A stretch of 53,760 bases of DNA from the NCBI GenBank assembly GCA_910588895.1, contig CAJUSS010000001.1, positions 32,586-86,345 of the forward strand, given 5' to 3'. Below the pieces are notes generated by a model. It was not told the origin of the DNA. It was given only the letters and a program-made list of their open reading frames with translations, and did no database searches. The stretch comes from an uncultured Lachnospiraceae bacterium (GTDB lineage Bacteria; Bacillota; Clostridia; Lachnospirales; Lachnospiraceae). A program made the position numbers and the translations under genes. Within the stretch, counting starts at the first letter, position 1. Every line of letters begins with the position of its first letter. Positions 42,809-51,508 of the stretch are shown here, in pieces.

Positions 42809-44812
42809 CTACATGCACATGGGCAGCAGGACCGTCACCCAGAAGGTAGCCAGCAAAAGCCCTGCACTGACCGCTGATACTCCCGTATGATACCACATAT
42901 TTTTCGTTCGCGCAATGATCATGCGGGAATTGAACAGCATGTAGAACAGGTATAGGATCGGCAGATGATACCGGCCCTGGACTCCGGCGATCGTAAGGCT
43001 CCCCGGCACCGTATAGGCGATATACATGGAGGTCCATATGAGAAGGACGCTCCCGCCCAGCATCAGGAAGATCCACAGCTTCTGCCCGGCCTTTAAGGTC
43101 TCCGGGCTGGTCGCCTTCGTGTCCGTGACCACCACATAGAGGGCCAAGCCCATGGACAGCCAGGTAAAGGGGCTGTCCGCCAGATGGCCCTGGACGGAAA
43201 AGATATCCCGCCCAAAGAGCATCTGGGGCATGGACCTTATGATCGATGTGGACAGCACCTGGAGATAGCCGGGGAGATGGCCCAGTACATAGCTCATCTG
43301 CCCCGCCTCGCTGGTGGCCCCGCCCCGGATATCCCCGGTCTGGCTTGGCGCGATCAGCACCGGCAGGATAAAGGAGGCCAAGAGGCCTGCAAGGAGCAGG
43401 CATATCCCCGCCCGCATCAGGTATCGCTCTTTCCTTTCCCTGAACTTTTTCGCCGGCAGCAGCAAGGCGATCAGCACCATAGGCGCATACACCGCCTTTG
43501 GCGCGCACCCTAATAGGAAACAGGCCATGATCTGCAGATAGGACTTCCAGGTGATCTTCTCCTCCGGCGTCAGGACCTCCTTCAAAAGGCAGGCCGTCCC
43601 CAGATAGATCCAGCCGGTGACCCAGGGATCATAGGAGTAGGTACAGGCTAAGAACATGGAGGTGGGCATCAGTCCGATCACCAGCATGACCGCCTTACCC
43701 ACCGGGGTCTTTTTGATGGCGAGATACATGAGCGCCGCATATACCAGCAGGTTCCCGAACCTGCCCAGCATGAGCATATAGCCCCAGGGGACGTGGAAGC
43801 CCTTGCACAGCTTCAGCACCAGGGCCTGCCCCAGATAAGCCGGGATGGTCCCAGCCGGGATGATCGGCTCCAGATGGATCGTCCCGGTCCTGTAATCCCC
43901 CATCTCATCCAGGTATTCCCGCAGCGCCGTCTGCTCCATATAAGATCCCGGCTGGTTTTCCGGCCAGGAATCTAGGTCCGCGATCATCTGGCTGAACACA
44001 GGCTGATTGATGTTCATCCCATGGGGAAAGCTGGCGATCCCCATGGCCCGGTACAGGTGGGTCTCCTCGTCGAAGCCCACCTTGCCTGCCGGGAGCGCGC
44101 AGATCGTCAGCGTCCCTACACTCAGGCAGACCGCCAGGAAAGCGGCCTCCAGATGCTTGCCCAGATAGCCCCGGCAGAACCAGAAGTACGCCGCCAGTCC
44201 AAGGATCACCAGGAAAGATCCCAGGCGATACAGATTGATCTCCGGCACATCCGCCACCTCAAAGCCGGTGATCGTAAGAGGCATCTCAGCCGCTTCCGCC
44301 CTGGTCCCCTCTTCCCCCAGCGCAGGCCGTTCCACGGCCAGGACGATGGAATCCACGTTCTTCCCGATCTTTAAAGAAGACGTCTCCAGCCGCCTGGCAT
44401 TGCGGTCCTCTAAGATCATATCCTGGTCGGGATCCGCCTCCCCGTAAGCATTGTAAAAGCAGACATAGACCTTGGCGTTCAGCAGATGGTCATAGTCAAA
44501 GTGATAGATGAACCGATCCACATAGATGCCGTCCAGTCCGATGCTCAAGGTCCCCCTATCCTCTGTCAGCAAAAAGCCCTCTTCCGTCCGCTCGAACCCG
44601 TCTGCCGCCACCATCTCCATCGGGACCTTTAGGACGCCCCTGTTGTCGCTCCTTAACACCGGCATCTGGCAGAGATATTCCAGGATAAATGCCAAAAAGA
44701 ACACCAGAAGGACCGCCAGGCCATACTGCAGCCATTGGGTCCTGGTGACGGACAGCTTGCGCTTGGATCCCGTCTTTTCCTGTCCCTTCCCGGCAGCTTT
44801 TTTTTCTTTCAT
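42809..44812 (-). CDS. DUF2142 family membrane protein (GT-C-like)
   Basis: A 667-residue membrane protein of the DUF2142 family. After the first helix (about 28-48) comes an extracytoplasmic domain (about 55-190), then about ten further helices. FDEETHLYRAMGIA (about 247-260) and SYDPWVTGWIY (about 393-403) and VQGRYHLPILYLF (about 612-624) are family hallmarks. The family is thought to be GT-C glycosyltransferases using polyprenyl-phosphate sugars outside the membrane; that is inference. It follows DUF2304 and a GT2 in the same direction, a usual association. Confidence 0.8.
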   Translation of the reverse strand: MKEKKAAGKGQEKTGSKRKLSVTRTQWLQYGLAVLLVFFLAFILEYLCQMPVLRSDNRGVLKVPMEMVAADGFERTEEGFLLTEDRGTLSIGLDGIYVDRFIYHFDYDHLLNAKVYVCFYNAYGEADPDQDMILEDRNARRLETSSLKIGKNVDSIVLAVERPALGEEGTRAEAAEMPLTITGFEVADVPEINLYRLGSFLVILGLAAYFWFCRGYLGKHLEAAFLAVCLSVGTLTICALPAGKVGFDEETHLYRAMGIASFPHGMNINQPVFSQMIADLDSWPENQPGSYMEQTALREYLDEMGDYRTGTIHLEPIIPAGTIPAYLGQALVLKLCKGFHVPWGYMLMLGRFGNLLVYAALMYLAIKKTPVGKAVMLVIGLMPTSMFLACTYSYDPWVTGWIYLGTACLLKEVLTPEEKITWKSYLQIMACFLLGCAPKAVYAPMVLIALLLPAKKFRERKERYLMRAGICLLLAGLLASFILPVLIAPSQTGDIRGGATSEAGQMSYVLGHLPGYLQVLSTSIIRSMPQMLFGRDIFSVQGHLADSPFTWLSMGLALYVVVTDTKATSPETLKAGQKLWIFLMLGGSVLLIWTSMYIAYTVPGSLTIAGVQGRYHLPILYLFYMLFNSRMIIARTKNMWYHTGVSAVSAGLLLATFWVTVLLPMCM

Positions 44813-44870
44813 ATCCTACTCCTTGTATCTTTCGCGGGCCTGGGCCCACACTCTTTTCGCAGGCTTTCGG

Positions 44871-45299
44871 TCAGAACCCGGATGTGCCTTTCTTGCAGGC
44901 TCCTTCCTGCTTTGGCACACCCACACCCTCGTTGTCTCCGTCCCGGACCCTGTTCTCCTCTTCCGCCCGCTCTAACCGCTCCAGCGCCATGGCCTGCACC
45001 AGTTCCTTCACCTTGGTCTCCAGCTGGGAGATCCGGATCGTCATGGCAAAGACGCGCATCAACAGCAAAAAGATCATGAACAGGAACAGGAAATTGACCG
45101 TGGCATAGATCCCCAGCATATGGGCCAAAAGATCCGCCACCACGGGAAAAAGACTGAACACCACGATCATCGCAGAGACCAGCGCCCAAAATATGGCATC
45201 CTCTATCTGCAGCGTAGCTTTTCGTATCTTTTGGATCATCATAGCCATGGTCCCCGCCGAGACCAGGATCAGGATGACCCGCAGCATCATCGTCATCAT
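44871..45299 (-). CDS. DUF2304 family membrane protein
   Basis: A 142-residue protein with about three membrane helices (5-22, 37-57, 62-85) followed by a coiled, charged tail (about 90-125). LQIEDAIFWALVSAMIVVFSLFP is the family signature. DUF2304 proteins often accompany DPM1-type glycosyltransferases, and one lies 2.3 kb upstream. The ATG overlaps the preceding GT2 stop by four bases (ATGA), and AGGAG lies upstream. Confidence 0.8.
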   Translation of the reverse strand: MMTMMLRVILILVSAGTMAMMIQKIRKATLQIEDAIFWALVSAMIVVFSLFPVVADLLAHMLGIYATVNFLFLFMIFLLLMRVFAMTIRISQLETKVKELVQAMALERLERAEEENRVRDGDNEGVGVPKQEGACKKGTSGF

Positions 45300-46294
45300 A
45301 TGGTTTCTCCTGTCTCCTCCTGTGCCCACTGCACGGCTCTTCCCGCCTTCATCTCCCAATATCCAGGCGAGGATGTACACCAGCGCACCAGCCAGTCTGG
45401 CAGATGCCGATAGACCTTGCCTAAACGGTAGCCAGCATATTTACAGCCGCACCTTACCACCAGCCCCGGGAGATGGAAGGGATGTCCGCTCTTTAACAGG
45501 TCCGCCGCCGTCCGCCCTACCAGGCGGAGCCCCTCGCCCTCCGAGGGGAGGCCGCCAAAGACCTCCGGGTGATCCGCCTGGGAGACCCCCAGATCAAAAT
45601 TCCGGGAAAACTGCTGCCTATTCCCGTAGTTATGGGAATGGATCACCCGCGCCCTGGCCTCGTAGACCACCGCATAGCCCGCCTGGACCGCATTTCCCGC
45701 AAAGATCATATCCTCATTGAAGATCGTATGCCGGATAAAGCCGCCCTGGTCCTCATAGATCTGGCGGTCATAAGCGCAGCAGACATTGGACCCAAAATAC
45801 GTCTTGATCCCCAGCCTGGGGATATCCGCCGCCGTCTTCACGCATCCCTCCTTCGGATAATTAAAGCGCCTGGCATAGCGTTCGCTTAACTCACAGTCCC
45901 TGTCCGCCAGCTGCCGTCCATAGACCATAGCCGGGCGCTCGCCCTTCGGCCCTCTCGCCCCAAAGCCTTCCACCAGCCGCTCTACCAGATGTGGACCTGC
46001 CGGCACCGCGTCGTCCGTCATGCAGAGAAAAAGATCCGCATGGGAAAAAGATACCGCCATATGCCTGGTCCCGCCGTGGTCAAAGTCTTCCTTTTTGATG
46101 TGATGGACCTCCAGGCCCGGATAGCATCCCCTCAGAGACTCATCCCAATAAAGCGCTTCCGTATTGATCACGATGACCTTTCCGATGGGATAGGTCTGCT
46201 TTGCCAGACGCCGCAAAAGCTTGGCGGTCTTCTCCCCTGGTTTATAGGTGGGGATGATCACATCGATCGTGGGACGGTCTGTTTCTCCTATCAT
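45296..46294 (-). CDS. Glycosyltransferase family 2, rhamnosyltransferase-like
   Basis: A 332-residue GT2 enzyme. IDVIIPTYKPGEKTAKLL is the N-terminal strand-helix, and KKEDFDHGGTRHMAV is the stretch typical of rhamnosyltransferases of the RgpB/RfbN type. MTDDAVP is the metal DDx motif and FNEDMIFAGNAV the acidic acceptor motif. The donor sugar cannot be fixed from sequence; no dTDP-rhamnose genes are in the window. The ATG at 46294 has GAGAGG; a Met six codons earlier is also possible. Confidence 0.85.
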   Translation of the reverse strand: MIGETDRPTIDVIIPTYKPGEKTAKLLRRLAKQTYPIGKVIVINTEALYWDESLRGCYPGLEVHHIKKEDFDHGGTRHMAVSFSHADLFLCMTDDAVPAGPHLVERLVEGFGARGPKGERPAMVYGRQLADRDCELSERYARRFNYPKEGCVKTAADIPRLGIKTYFGSNVCCAYDRQIYEDQGGFIRHTIFNEDMIFAGNAVQAGYAVVYEARARVIHSHNYGNRQQFSRNFDLGVSQADHPEVFGGLPSEGEGLRLVGRTAADLLKSGHPFHLPGLVVRCGCKYAGYRLGKVYRHLPDWLVRWCTSSPGYWEMKAGRAVQWAQEETGETI

Positions 46295-46316
46295 AGTGTT
46301 TCCTCTCATCAAACTT

Positions 46317-47618
46317 CTATAGATCTGCTTTTTTAAAGCCAGATCTCACACAAACGCCAAACCCAGCCAGCTGGATCGCCATGAACAGGCTGTAAGCCGC
46401 CGCGGCTCCAAAAAGCTTAAAGCGGGCGACCAGGAGCGGGGCCAAGAGCAGGGCGGCTATGAAGGTCACCCCATAGACGCAAAAGATCGCCTTCTGCCTC
46501 CGCATCACCACCAGGACATAATACAGGAGGTTCCCAAAGGCATACACGCCGCCGCCAAAGACGATCAGCACGAACACCGGCAGATAGCCGGTCAGGCTCC
46601 CTTCGTAGCCCGCTCCCAGCAGATACTCCATGAGCCGAAGGACCGGTCGGCCTAAAAGGAGGCAGCCGGCCACCGCCAGGATGGTCAGCCCTAAGATGAC
46701 CCCGCCCAGTTTTTGCAGGATCCTTTTTAGGCCGATACGGTCTCTGCCGTTCCAGCAGTCCGTCATCTGGGTAAGGAATGGGCGGATCACAAAATTGGCC
46801 ACCAGATAGATCACGGAGGTGGGCATGAAAAGCAGATTGAAATAACCGGAGGACGCGTCATCTAAGCGGCTGTCGATCGCATATTTGGCTGCGGAAAAAA
46901 TATAAAAGTCCAGGAACACGGACAGGAACAAGAGACCGGACTGGGAAAAGATCGCCCTTATGCTCCCCTTCCTGTATCCATAGTCCACCTTTTCCAGGGC
47001 TTGGGCTGCCGGAAGGTCAAAAAGGACCACGCCGGCGATCTGCGCGGAGACCGCTCCGGCACAGGCGGGAAGGAGCCTGCCTGTGCCGACCAGGAGCGCA
47101 AAAAAGACCGTCACAGACAGCAGGGTCCGAAAGGTGTCGATCTTTCCGGTCAGATACAGGCTCCCCTGACGCTGGAATTCGGATCCGTAGACATCGGCAT
47201 AGCCATCGACGATCTTATACAATGCCAGGAGGAACACCGCCAGCCCCTTTTCCCGGCCGTAGGCTCCCCTCCCCGTCATCCAAAGGGCAAAAAAGGCGGC
47301 TGCGAAAGCAGCAGCTCCTGCGGTCAGCCGCCTGTGGGCCAGATATTCACCAAAGGAATAGCCGCCGTAGGCTGTTCCCCCGTCCGTGCTCTGGAAGGGA
47401 CGCAGGCCAAAATAAGCCAGGGTGAACATCTGCTGTCCCACCGCGCTGAACCCTACCGCGAACACGCCGCCCGCATCCTCCCCGACGACCCGCATCACCA
47501 AAAAGGAGAGGACCATGCTGGCAAAGGCATAGACAAAGCTCCCCACCATGTTCCAGACCATATTCTGTTTTTCCAGCCTCTGCCCCTTATACAGCAGGAG
47601 CTCTCCCAGCATCTTCAT
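46317..47618 (-). CDS. Wzx-like polysaccharide flippase (MOP superfamily)
   Basis: A 433-residue membrane protein with about twelve helices, the size of Wzx/RfbX flippases. The N-terminal LEKQNMVWNMVGSFVYAFASMV and the later YFNLLFMPTSVIYLVANFV and QMTDCWNGRDR patterns fit the O-antigen flippase group. It would move an undecaprenyl-linked unit across the membrane. The same locus also has the Wzm/Wzt exporter, so two export modes seem to be present. The ATG at 47618 is chosen over an upstream TTG. It overlaps nothing and starts nine bases before the end of the preceding gene's stop region. Confidence 0.75.
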   Translation of the reverse strand: MKMLGELLLYKGQRLEKQNMVWNMVGSFVYAFASMVLSFLVMRVVGEDAGGVFAVGFSAVGQQMFTLAYFGLRPFQSTDGGTAYGGYSFGEYLAHRRLTAGAAAFAAAFFALWMTGRGAYGREKGLAVFLLALYKIVDGYADVYGSEFQRQGSLYLTGKIDTFRTLLSVTVFFALLVGTGRLLPACAGAVSAQIAGVVLFDLPAAQALEKVDYGYRKGSIRAIFSQSGLLFLSVFLDFYIFSAAKYAIDSRLDDASSGYFNLLFMPTSVIYLVANFVIRPFLTQMTDCWNGRDRIGLKRILQKLGGVILGLTILAVAGCLLLGRPVLRLMEYLLGAGYEGSLTGYLPVFVLIVFGGGVYAFGNLLYYVLVVMRRQKAIFCVYGVTFIAALLLAPLLVARFKLFGAAAAYSLFMAIQLAGFGVCVRSGFKKADL

Positions 47619-47626
47619 AGGACCTC

Positions 47627-48316
47627 TCAACTCCGTTTGCGGAAATTCTGGATCAGCAGGATGGAGATCAGCATCCGCACCATATATCTTGCAGCCACCA
47701 CCGGCTTTAGATAGCTTTCCCCGGCCAGACGCTCTGCTATCCGCACCGGCACCTCCGCCACCCGCGCTCCCTGCTTGATCAAAAAGGAGATCGTATCCGG
47801 CTCCGGGCCATGGTTCAGCTGCAGGGCGAATTCCTTGATCATCTCCTCGTTGAACATCCGCATGCCGGATGTGGGATCCGCGATCTTAGCTCCGGTGGTC
47901 AGACGGATCGCCCCGGAAAGAAGGCGGCTCCCCAGCATCCTGGGGGACAGATCCTTTGGCCGGTCCACGAACCGGGACCCGATCACGATGTCGTAGCCCT
48001 CGTCCATCTTCCTGCGGATCGCCTCGATATACTCCGGCCGGTGCTGCCCGTCCCCGTCGAACTGGATAGCATAGCGATATCCCTTTCGATAGGCATATTT
48101 CATGCCTGCCTGAAAACACCCGGCCAGTCCTAAGTTCACCGGCAGATCCAGCAGATGGTAGCCCTTCTCCCGGCAGATCGCGGCTGTCCGGTCGGAGGAG
48201 CCGTCATTGACCACCACATGGTCAAACTGCGGAAAATGCTCCTTCAGCTCCCCCACTACCTTCTCGATATTTTTCTCTTCATTATAAGAAGGGATGATCA
48301 ACAAGATCTCCTGCAT
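47627..48316 (-). CDS. DPM1-like glycosyltransferase family 2
   Basis: A 229-residue soluble GT2 of the dolichol-phosphate-mannose synthase type without the C-terminal helices. ILLIIPSYNEEKNIEKVV, VVNDGSSDRT and QFDGDGQH (DxD) are the donor motifs; DPTSGMRMFN is the next conserved segment. Such enzymes load a sugar onto undecaprenyl phosphate and often work with DUF2304 or GtrA-like partners; a DUF2304 gene follows in this operon. Two ATGs (48322, 48316) are possible; 48316 has AAAGG eight bases upstream. Confidence 0.88.
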   Translation of the reverse strand: MQEILLIIPSYNEEKNIEKVVGELKEHFPQFDHVVVNDGSSDRTAAICREKGYHLLDLPVNLGLAGCFQAGMKYAYRKGYRYAIQFDGDGQHRPEYIEAIRRKMDEGYDIVIGSRFVDRPKDLSPRMLGSRLLSGAIRLTTGAKIADPTSGMRMFNEEMIKEFALQLNHGPEPDTISFLIKQGARVAEVPVRIAERLAGESYLKPVVAARYMVRMLISILLIQNFRKRS

Positions 48317-48381
48317 AGCCATCGCCTTTCCACACCATGCTCGTGCTTTCTTTACTGCGTTATCTTCCCTTTGGGGCGCTC

Positions 48382-49485
48382 TCATCCCAGGATGATGTCG
48401 CAGATCTCATCTACTGTCTCCAGCGGAAGATCTGCATACATCGGCAATGTGAGCACGCCCATGGAGATCCGCTGTGCGATCGGCGTATCCGCCGGGTCGA
48501 ACCGCCCCCGGTAGCACTGGTACGCGTTCACACAAGGATAAAAATATTTCCTGGGGTGGATATCCTGCTCCGTAAGTTCCCGAAAGACCTGTTCCCGGTC
48601 CTTCTTAAAGCCGTCGAACACCACAGGCATATACGCATAGTTCCGTTTTACATTTTTCTCCTCCGCGCAGAGACAGATCCCCTCCACTCCGTTTAAGCGC
48701 ATCCGGTATCGGGCGGCGATCTGCTCCCGCTTACCGATCTCCTGCTCCACATAGCGCAGATTGCACAGGCCCATAGCCGCCTGGAACTCGTTCATCTTTC
48801 CATTTCCGCCTACCAGAGCCACATTTTCCTCATCCATGATCCCAAAATTCTTAAGACCGTCGATCAGATGGGCCAGCTCCGGATCCTTGTAGGCCACCGC
48901 GCCGCCCTCGATCGTATTGAACACCTTGGTGGCATGGAAGCTGAACATGCTGGCATCCCCAAAGGAAGCCACCCCTCTCCCCTCCAGCTCCTCCCCAAAG
49001 GCATGGGCCGCGTCATAGATCACCTTCAGTCCGTGGGCCCTGGCGATCTCGTCGATCTGATCTGTACGGCATAGGTTCCCATATACATGGACCGGCAGGA
49101 TCGCAGAAGTCCTGGGAGTGATCAGCGCCTCCAGCTTATCCGGATCTAAGGTGTAGTCATCCGGTCGGATATCACAAAATACCGGGGTAAGCCCGTTCCG
49201 CACGATCGCATGGGTCGTGGAGGCAAAGGTAAAAGGCGTGGTGATCACCTCACCGGTAAGGTCCAAAGCCCCGATCGCCGTCTCCAGCGCCATATGCCCG
49301 TTTACAAAAAGAGACAGCCGGGGCGCGTGGAGATAGCTCGCCAGCTCTCCCTCCAGACGCTGATGGAGGTCTCCCATGTTCGTCAGCCAATGGCTGTCCC
49401 ACAGCTCCCGGATCATCTCTGTATATTCTCCAAAGGGCGGCATGGAAGACCGTGTCACCCGGATGGGTCGTTCTCTCCCTTCCAT
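48382..49485 (-). CDS. DegT/DnrJ/EryC1 sugar aminotransferase
   Basis: A 367-residue PLP enzyme that aminates a keto sugar nucleotide. The Schiff-base Lys187 lies in SFHATKVFNTIEGGA; TTPFTFASTTHAI, YDAAHAFG and MNEFQAAMGL are the other family motifs. Closest by pattern are the enzymes that make 3- or 4-amino-dideoxy sugars from dTDP-keto sugars (FdtB/VioA type), but substrate is not fixed. It is the first gene of the minus-strand locus, with GGAGGG and a promoter about 65 bases upstream. Confidence 0.9.
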   Translation of the reverse strand: MEGRERPIRVTRSSMPPFGEYTEMIRELWDSHWLTNMGDLHQRLEGELASYLHAPRLSLFVNGHMALETAIGALDLTGEVITTPFTFASTTHAIVRNGLTPVFCDIRPDDYTLDPDKLEALITPRTSAILPVHVYGNLCRTDQIDEIARAHGLKVIYDAAHAFGEELEGRGVASFGDASMFSFHATKVFNTIEGGAVAYKDPELAHLIDGLKNFGIMDEENVALVGGNGKMNEFQAAMGLCNLRYVEQEIGKREQIAARYRMRLNGVEGICLCAEEKNVKRNYAYMPVVFDGFKKDREQVFRELTEQDIHPRKYFYPCVNAYQCYRGRFDPADTPIAQRISMGVLTLPMYADLPLETVDEICDIILG

Positions 49486-49549
49486 CGGATCCCTCCTTTT
49501 TATCCTTGGTCTCCTGATCTGATTACTTTTTTCAGTCATGATCTTTACG

Positions 49550-49578
49550 ATTTTACAATATCGCCAATTAAAAGTAAA
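49550..49578 (-). promoter_or_regulatory. Promoter of the polysaccharide locus
   Basis: Minus-strand -35 TTTACT (49573-49578) and -10 TAAAAT (49550-49555) with a 17-base spacer, about 65 bases before the aminotransferase start. It lies back to back with the transpeptidase promoter. Confidence 0.55.
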
Positions 49579-49585
49579 GCTTCTC

Positions 49586-49614
49586 TTGCTTTTTTCCTCT
49601 AAATATATTAAATT
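49586..49614 (+). promoter_or_regulatory. Candidate promoter of the L,D-transpeptidase gene
   Basis: -35 TTGCTT (49586-49591) and -10 TAAATT (49609-49614), 17-base spacer; four of six matches each. Only seven bases separate it from the divergent locus promoter. Confidence 0.4.
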
Positions 49615-49633
49615 AGTACTGATATCATAATTT

Positions 49634-49736
49634 CCTGCCAAACAGGCATTGGGCCCGCAGCTGATCGGGATGGGCTTTACGGGCGGACAAGCCTTTCGCA
49701 GGATATAAATATTCCGGGATGTGTTCCCGGCAATAT
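49634..49736 (+). promoter_or_regulatory. Structured 5' leader of the L,D-transpeptidase gene
   Basis: The leader can fold into at least three stems: TGCC/GGCA (49636-49648), GCCCG/CGGGC (49653-49684) and a stable hairpin ATATT-CCGGGA/TTCCCGG-CAATAT (49709-49736) ending one base before the AGGAGG. The last hairpin could sequester or time access to the ribosome site. No known riboswitch class was recognised. Confidence 0.4.
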
Positions 49737-49751
49737 CAGGAGGAATTCATT

Positions 49752-51317
49752 ATGCACAAGTTTAAGCGTTATTCTGCAGCGCTTCTGTTATCCCTTTCTA
49801 TCGCTTCCACCGGGATGATGACCGCATATGCAGATGAGACAGTAGACTATTCACAGGGTCCCGGCTTCAGCGACGCGGCCGCCCCCTCTGGTGAGACCAC
49901 TGAAAACGGGAACAGGGTCATCCGCTCCGGCGGTTCTGACGATTCCAGCCCTTCCGGTTCTTCTGACAGCTCACAGGTCCAGAAGACCCCCTTAGATCAG
50001 CTCACCTTTACCACCGACGAGGAAGCAAACGGGATGGCCTACGCCCACAGCCAGGCCTACGGGGATTCCATCCCCTACATCGCCGCCAGCGCACTGCGCG
50101 TGGACGGCTTCTGGACCCCTTCTTTTATCAGTGACGATACGCTCCACAATCTTGGGAACGGCTGGTATTCCATCCAGATGGTCTTAAGGAACACCTTGGG
50201 GAACATCATCTACCGTGCGTATTCCAGTACCACCGGCTGGTCTCCCTGGGTGATGAACGGCACAGGCACCGCCGCTCTGACCGACGGCTCCGCGATCGAG
50301 GCCATGCAGGTCCGTATCGCTGGTGTGATCAGCAACGGCTATGATGTTTACTACCAATCCACCTTATCGGACGGAACGGTCTTAGACTGGGCAAAGAACG
50401 GCGAGACCTCCGGTACCATGGCGGAAGGCAAATGGATGATCAGCTTCCGCATGGCACTGATCCCCAAGGGCACCGAGTTCCCCTATGCCACCGCAAAAAG
50501 GGTGTCCTCCCCTGCAGGCACGGACGGCATCCAGTACACCGGCGCAGTCCCCACCTACAAGGACGGCAGCGGACAGCCCTTCACCGGCTGGGCCTGGGTG
50601 AACAACCAGCGCTACTACATCATGAACGACCAGGCTGTCACCGGCTGGCAGTACATAGACGGCTTCAAGTATTTCTTTGATGACAACGGGATGCTGGTAT
50701 CCGATCTTCGCGGTATCCTGGGCGATGCCGGCCCCTATATGTTGCGGATCAACCGGCAGACCGATACACTGACCGTATATGCACAGGACGGAGCCAATGG
50801 CTATATCCTCCCGGTGGTATCTTTCCTGACCACCACCGGCGATGACACACCAGAGGGGACCTTCCGCATGCCGGAAAAATACCGCTGGCGTCTGATGATC
50901 GGCGATGTCTATACCCAGTATGCCATGCGGATAAAGGATGGTTACATGCTCCACTCCGTCATCTTTAACCATCAGAACCCCTACTCCCTGGATGCCACTA
51001 CCTATAACAACCTGGGGATCGGGCGTTCCCACGGCTGTACCCGTTTAAAGACCGGCGAGACCAAGTGGATCTACGATAACTGTCCGATCGGCACCACGAT
51101 CGAGATCTACAGCGCGGTCATCCCCGGACCGTTTGAGGCCCCTGTCCTGGATGCCACGATCCCGGTGACCCAGAACTATGATCCTACCGATCCTACCGTT
51201 CCGGAAGCGGTCGCTGCTATGCAGGCCGCCGCTCAGGCAGTGACGGCAGTGACCAGCGATCCCGAGGCCACTGTACCTGCAGGCCAGGAAGACGCATCCG
51301 CAGGTGCGACATACTAA
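49752..51317 (+). CDS. Secreted L,D-transpeptidase (YkuD) with ChW and cell-wall-binding repeats
   Basis: A 521-residue secreted enzyme forming 3-3 peptidoglycan cross-links or attaching proteins to the wall. The signal peptide is residues 1-27 (cut after AYA). A Ser/Gly/Asp-rich linker (30-75) is followed by about two ChW-type repeats (about 90-240; TTGWSPWVMNG and DWAKNGETSGT), then glucan/choline-binding-like repeats (FTGWAWVNNQRYYIM, VTGWQYIDGFKYFF; about 275-330). The YkuD domain covers about 340-460, with the catalytic SHGC at 426-429 and HSVIFN upstream. An Ala/Pro/Thr-rich tail ends the protein. The ATG at 49752 has AGGAGG. It ends at a strong terminator. Confidence 0.9.
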   Translation: MHKFKRYSAALLLSLSIASTGMMTAYADETVDYSQGPGFSDAAAPSGETTENGNRVIRSGGSDDSSPSGSSDSSQVQKTPLDQLTFTTDEEANGMAYAHSQAYGDSIPYIAASALRVDGFWTPSFISDDTLHNLGNGWYSIQMVLRNTLGNIIYRAYSSTTGWSPWVMNGTGTAALTDGSAIEAMQVRIAGVISNGYDVYYQSTLSDGTVLDWAKNGETSGTMAEGKWMISFRMALIPKGTEFPYATAKRVSSPAGTDGIQYTGAVPTYKDGSGQPFTGWAWVNNQRYYIMNDQAVTGWQYIDGFKYFFDDNGMLVSDLRGILGDAGPYMLRINRQTDTLTVYAQDGANGYILPVVSFLTTTGDDTPEGTFRMPEKYRWRLMIGDVYTQYAMRIKDGYMLHSVIFNHQNPYSLDATTYNNLGIGRSHGCTRLKTGETKWIYDNCPIGTTIEIYSAVIPGPFEAPVLDATIPVTQNYDPTDPTVPEAVAAMQAAAQAVTAVTSDPEATVPAGQEDASAGATY

Positions 51318-51375
51318 GATAAGACCTGTCCGGTCAGTAGGCCTGCTGGCCTGCAGACCGGATACACATAAGAAA

Positions 51376-51416
51376 GACCGCTGGCAGAGCATATACGCAT
51401 CGTCAGCGGTCTTTTT
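51376..51416 (+). terminator. Rho-independent terminator of the L,D-transpeptidase gene
   Basis: Perfect eight-base stem GACCGCTG/CAGCGGTC with a 20-base loop followed by five T. Confidence 0.88.
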
Positions 51417-51508
51417 GATCGGCCACCTGTACGCGTCGTCCCGACCACCTGCAAAGCTATAGAAGAACCTATGTAAAAGCAGATCAAACAGAAAAGAGAG
51501 TATATTTT

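Noticed and set aside
49634..49736. c-di-GMP (GEMM) or other known riboswitch before the L,D-transpeptidase
   Set aside because: The conserved core sequences of GEMM and other classes I know are not present; only generic stems are seen.
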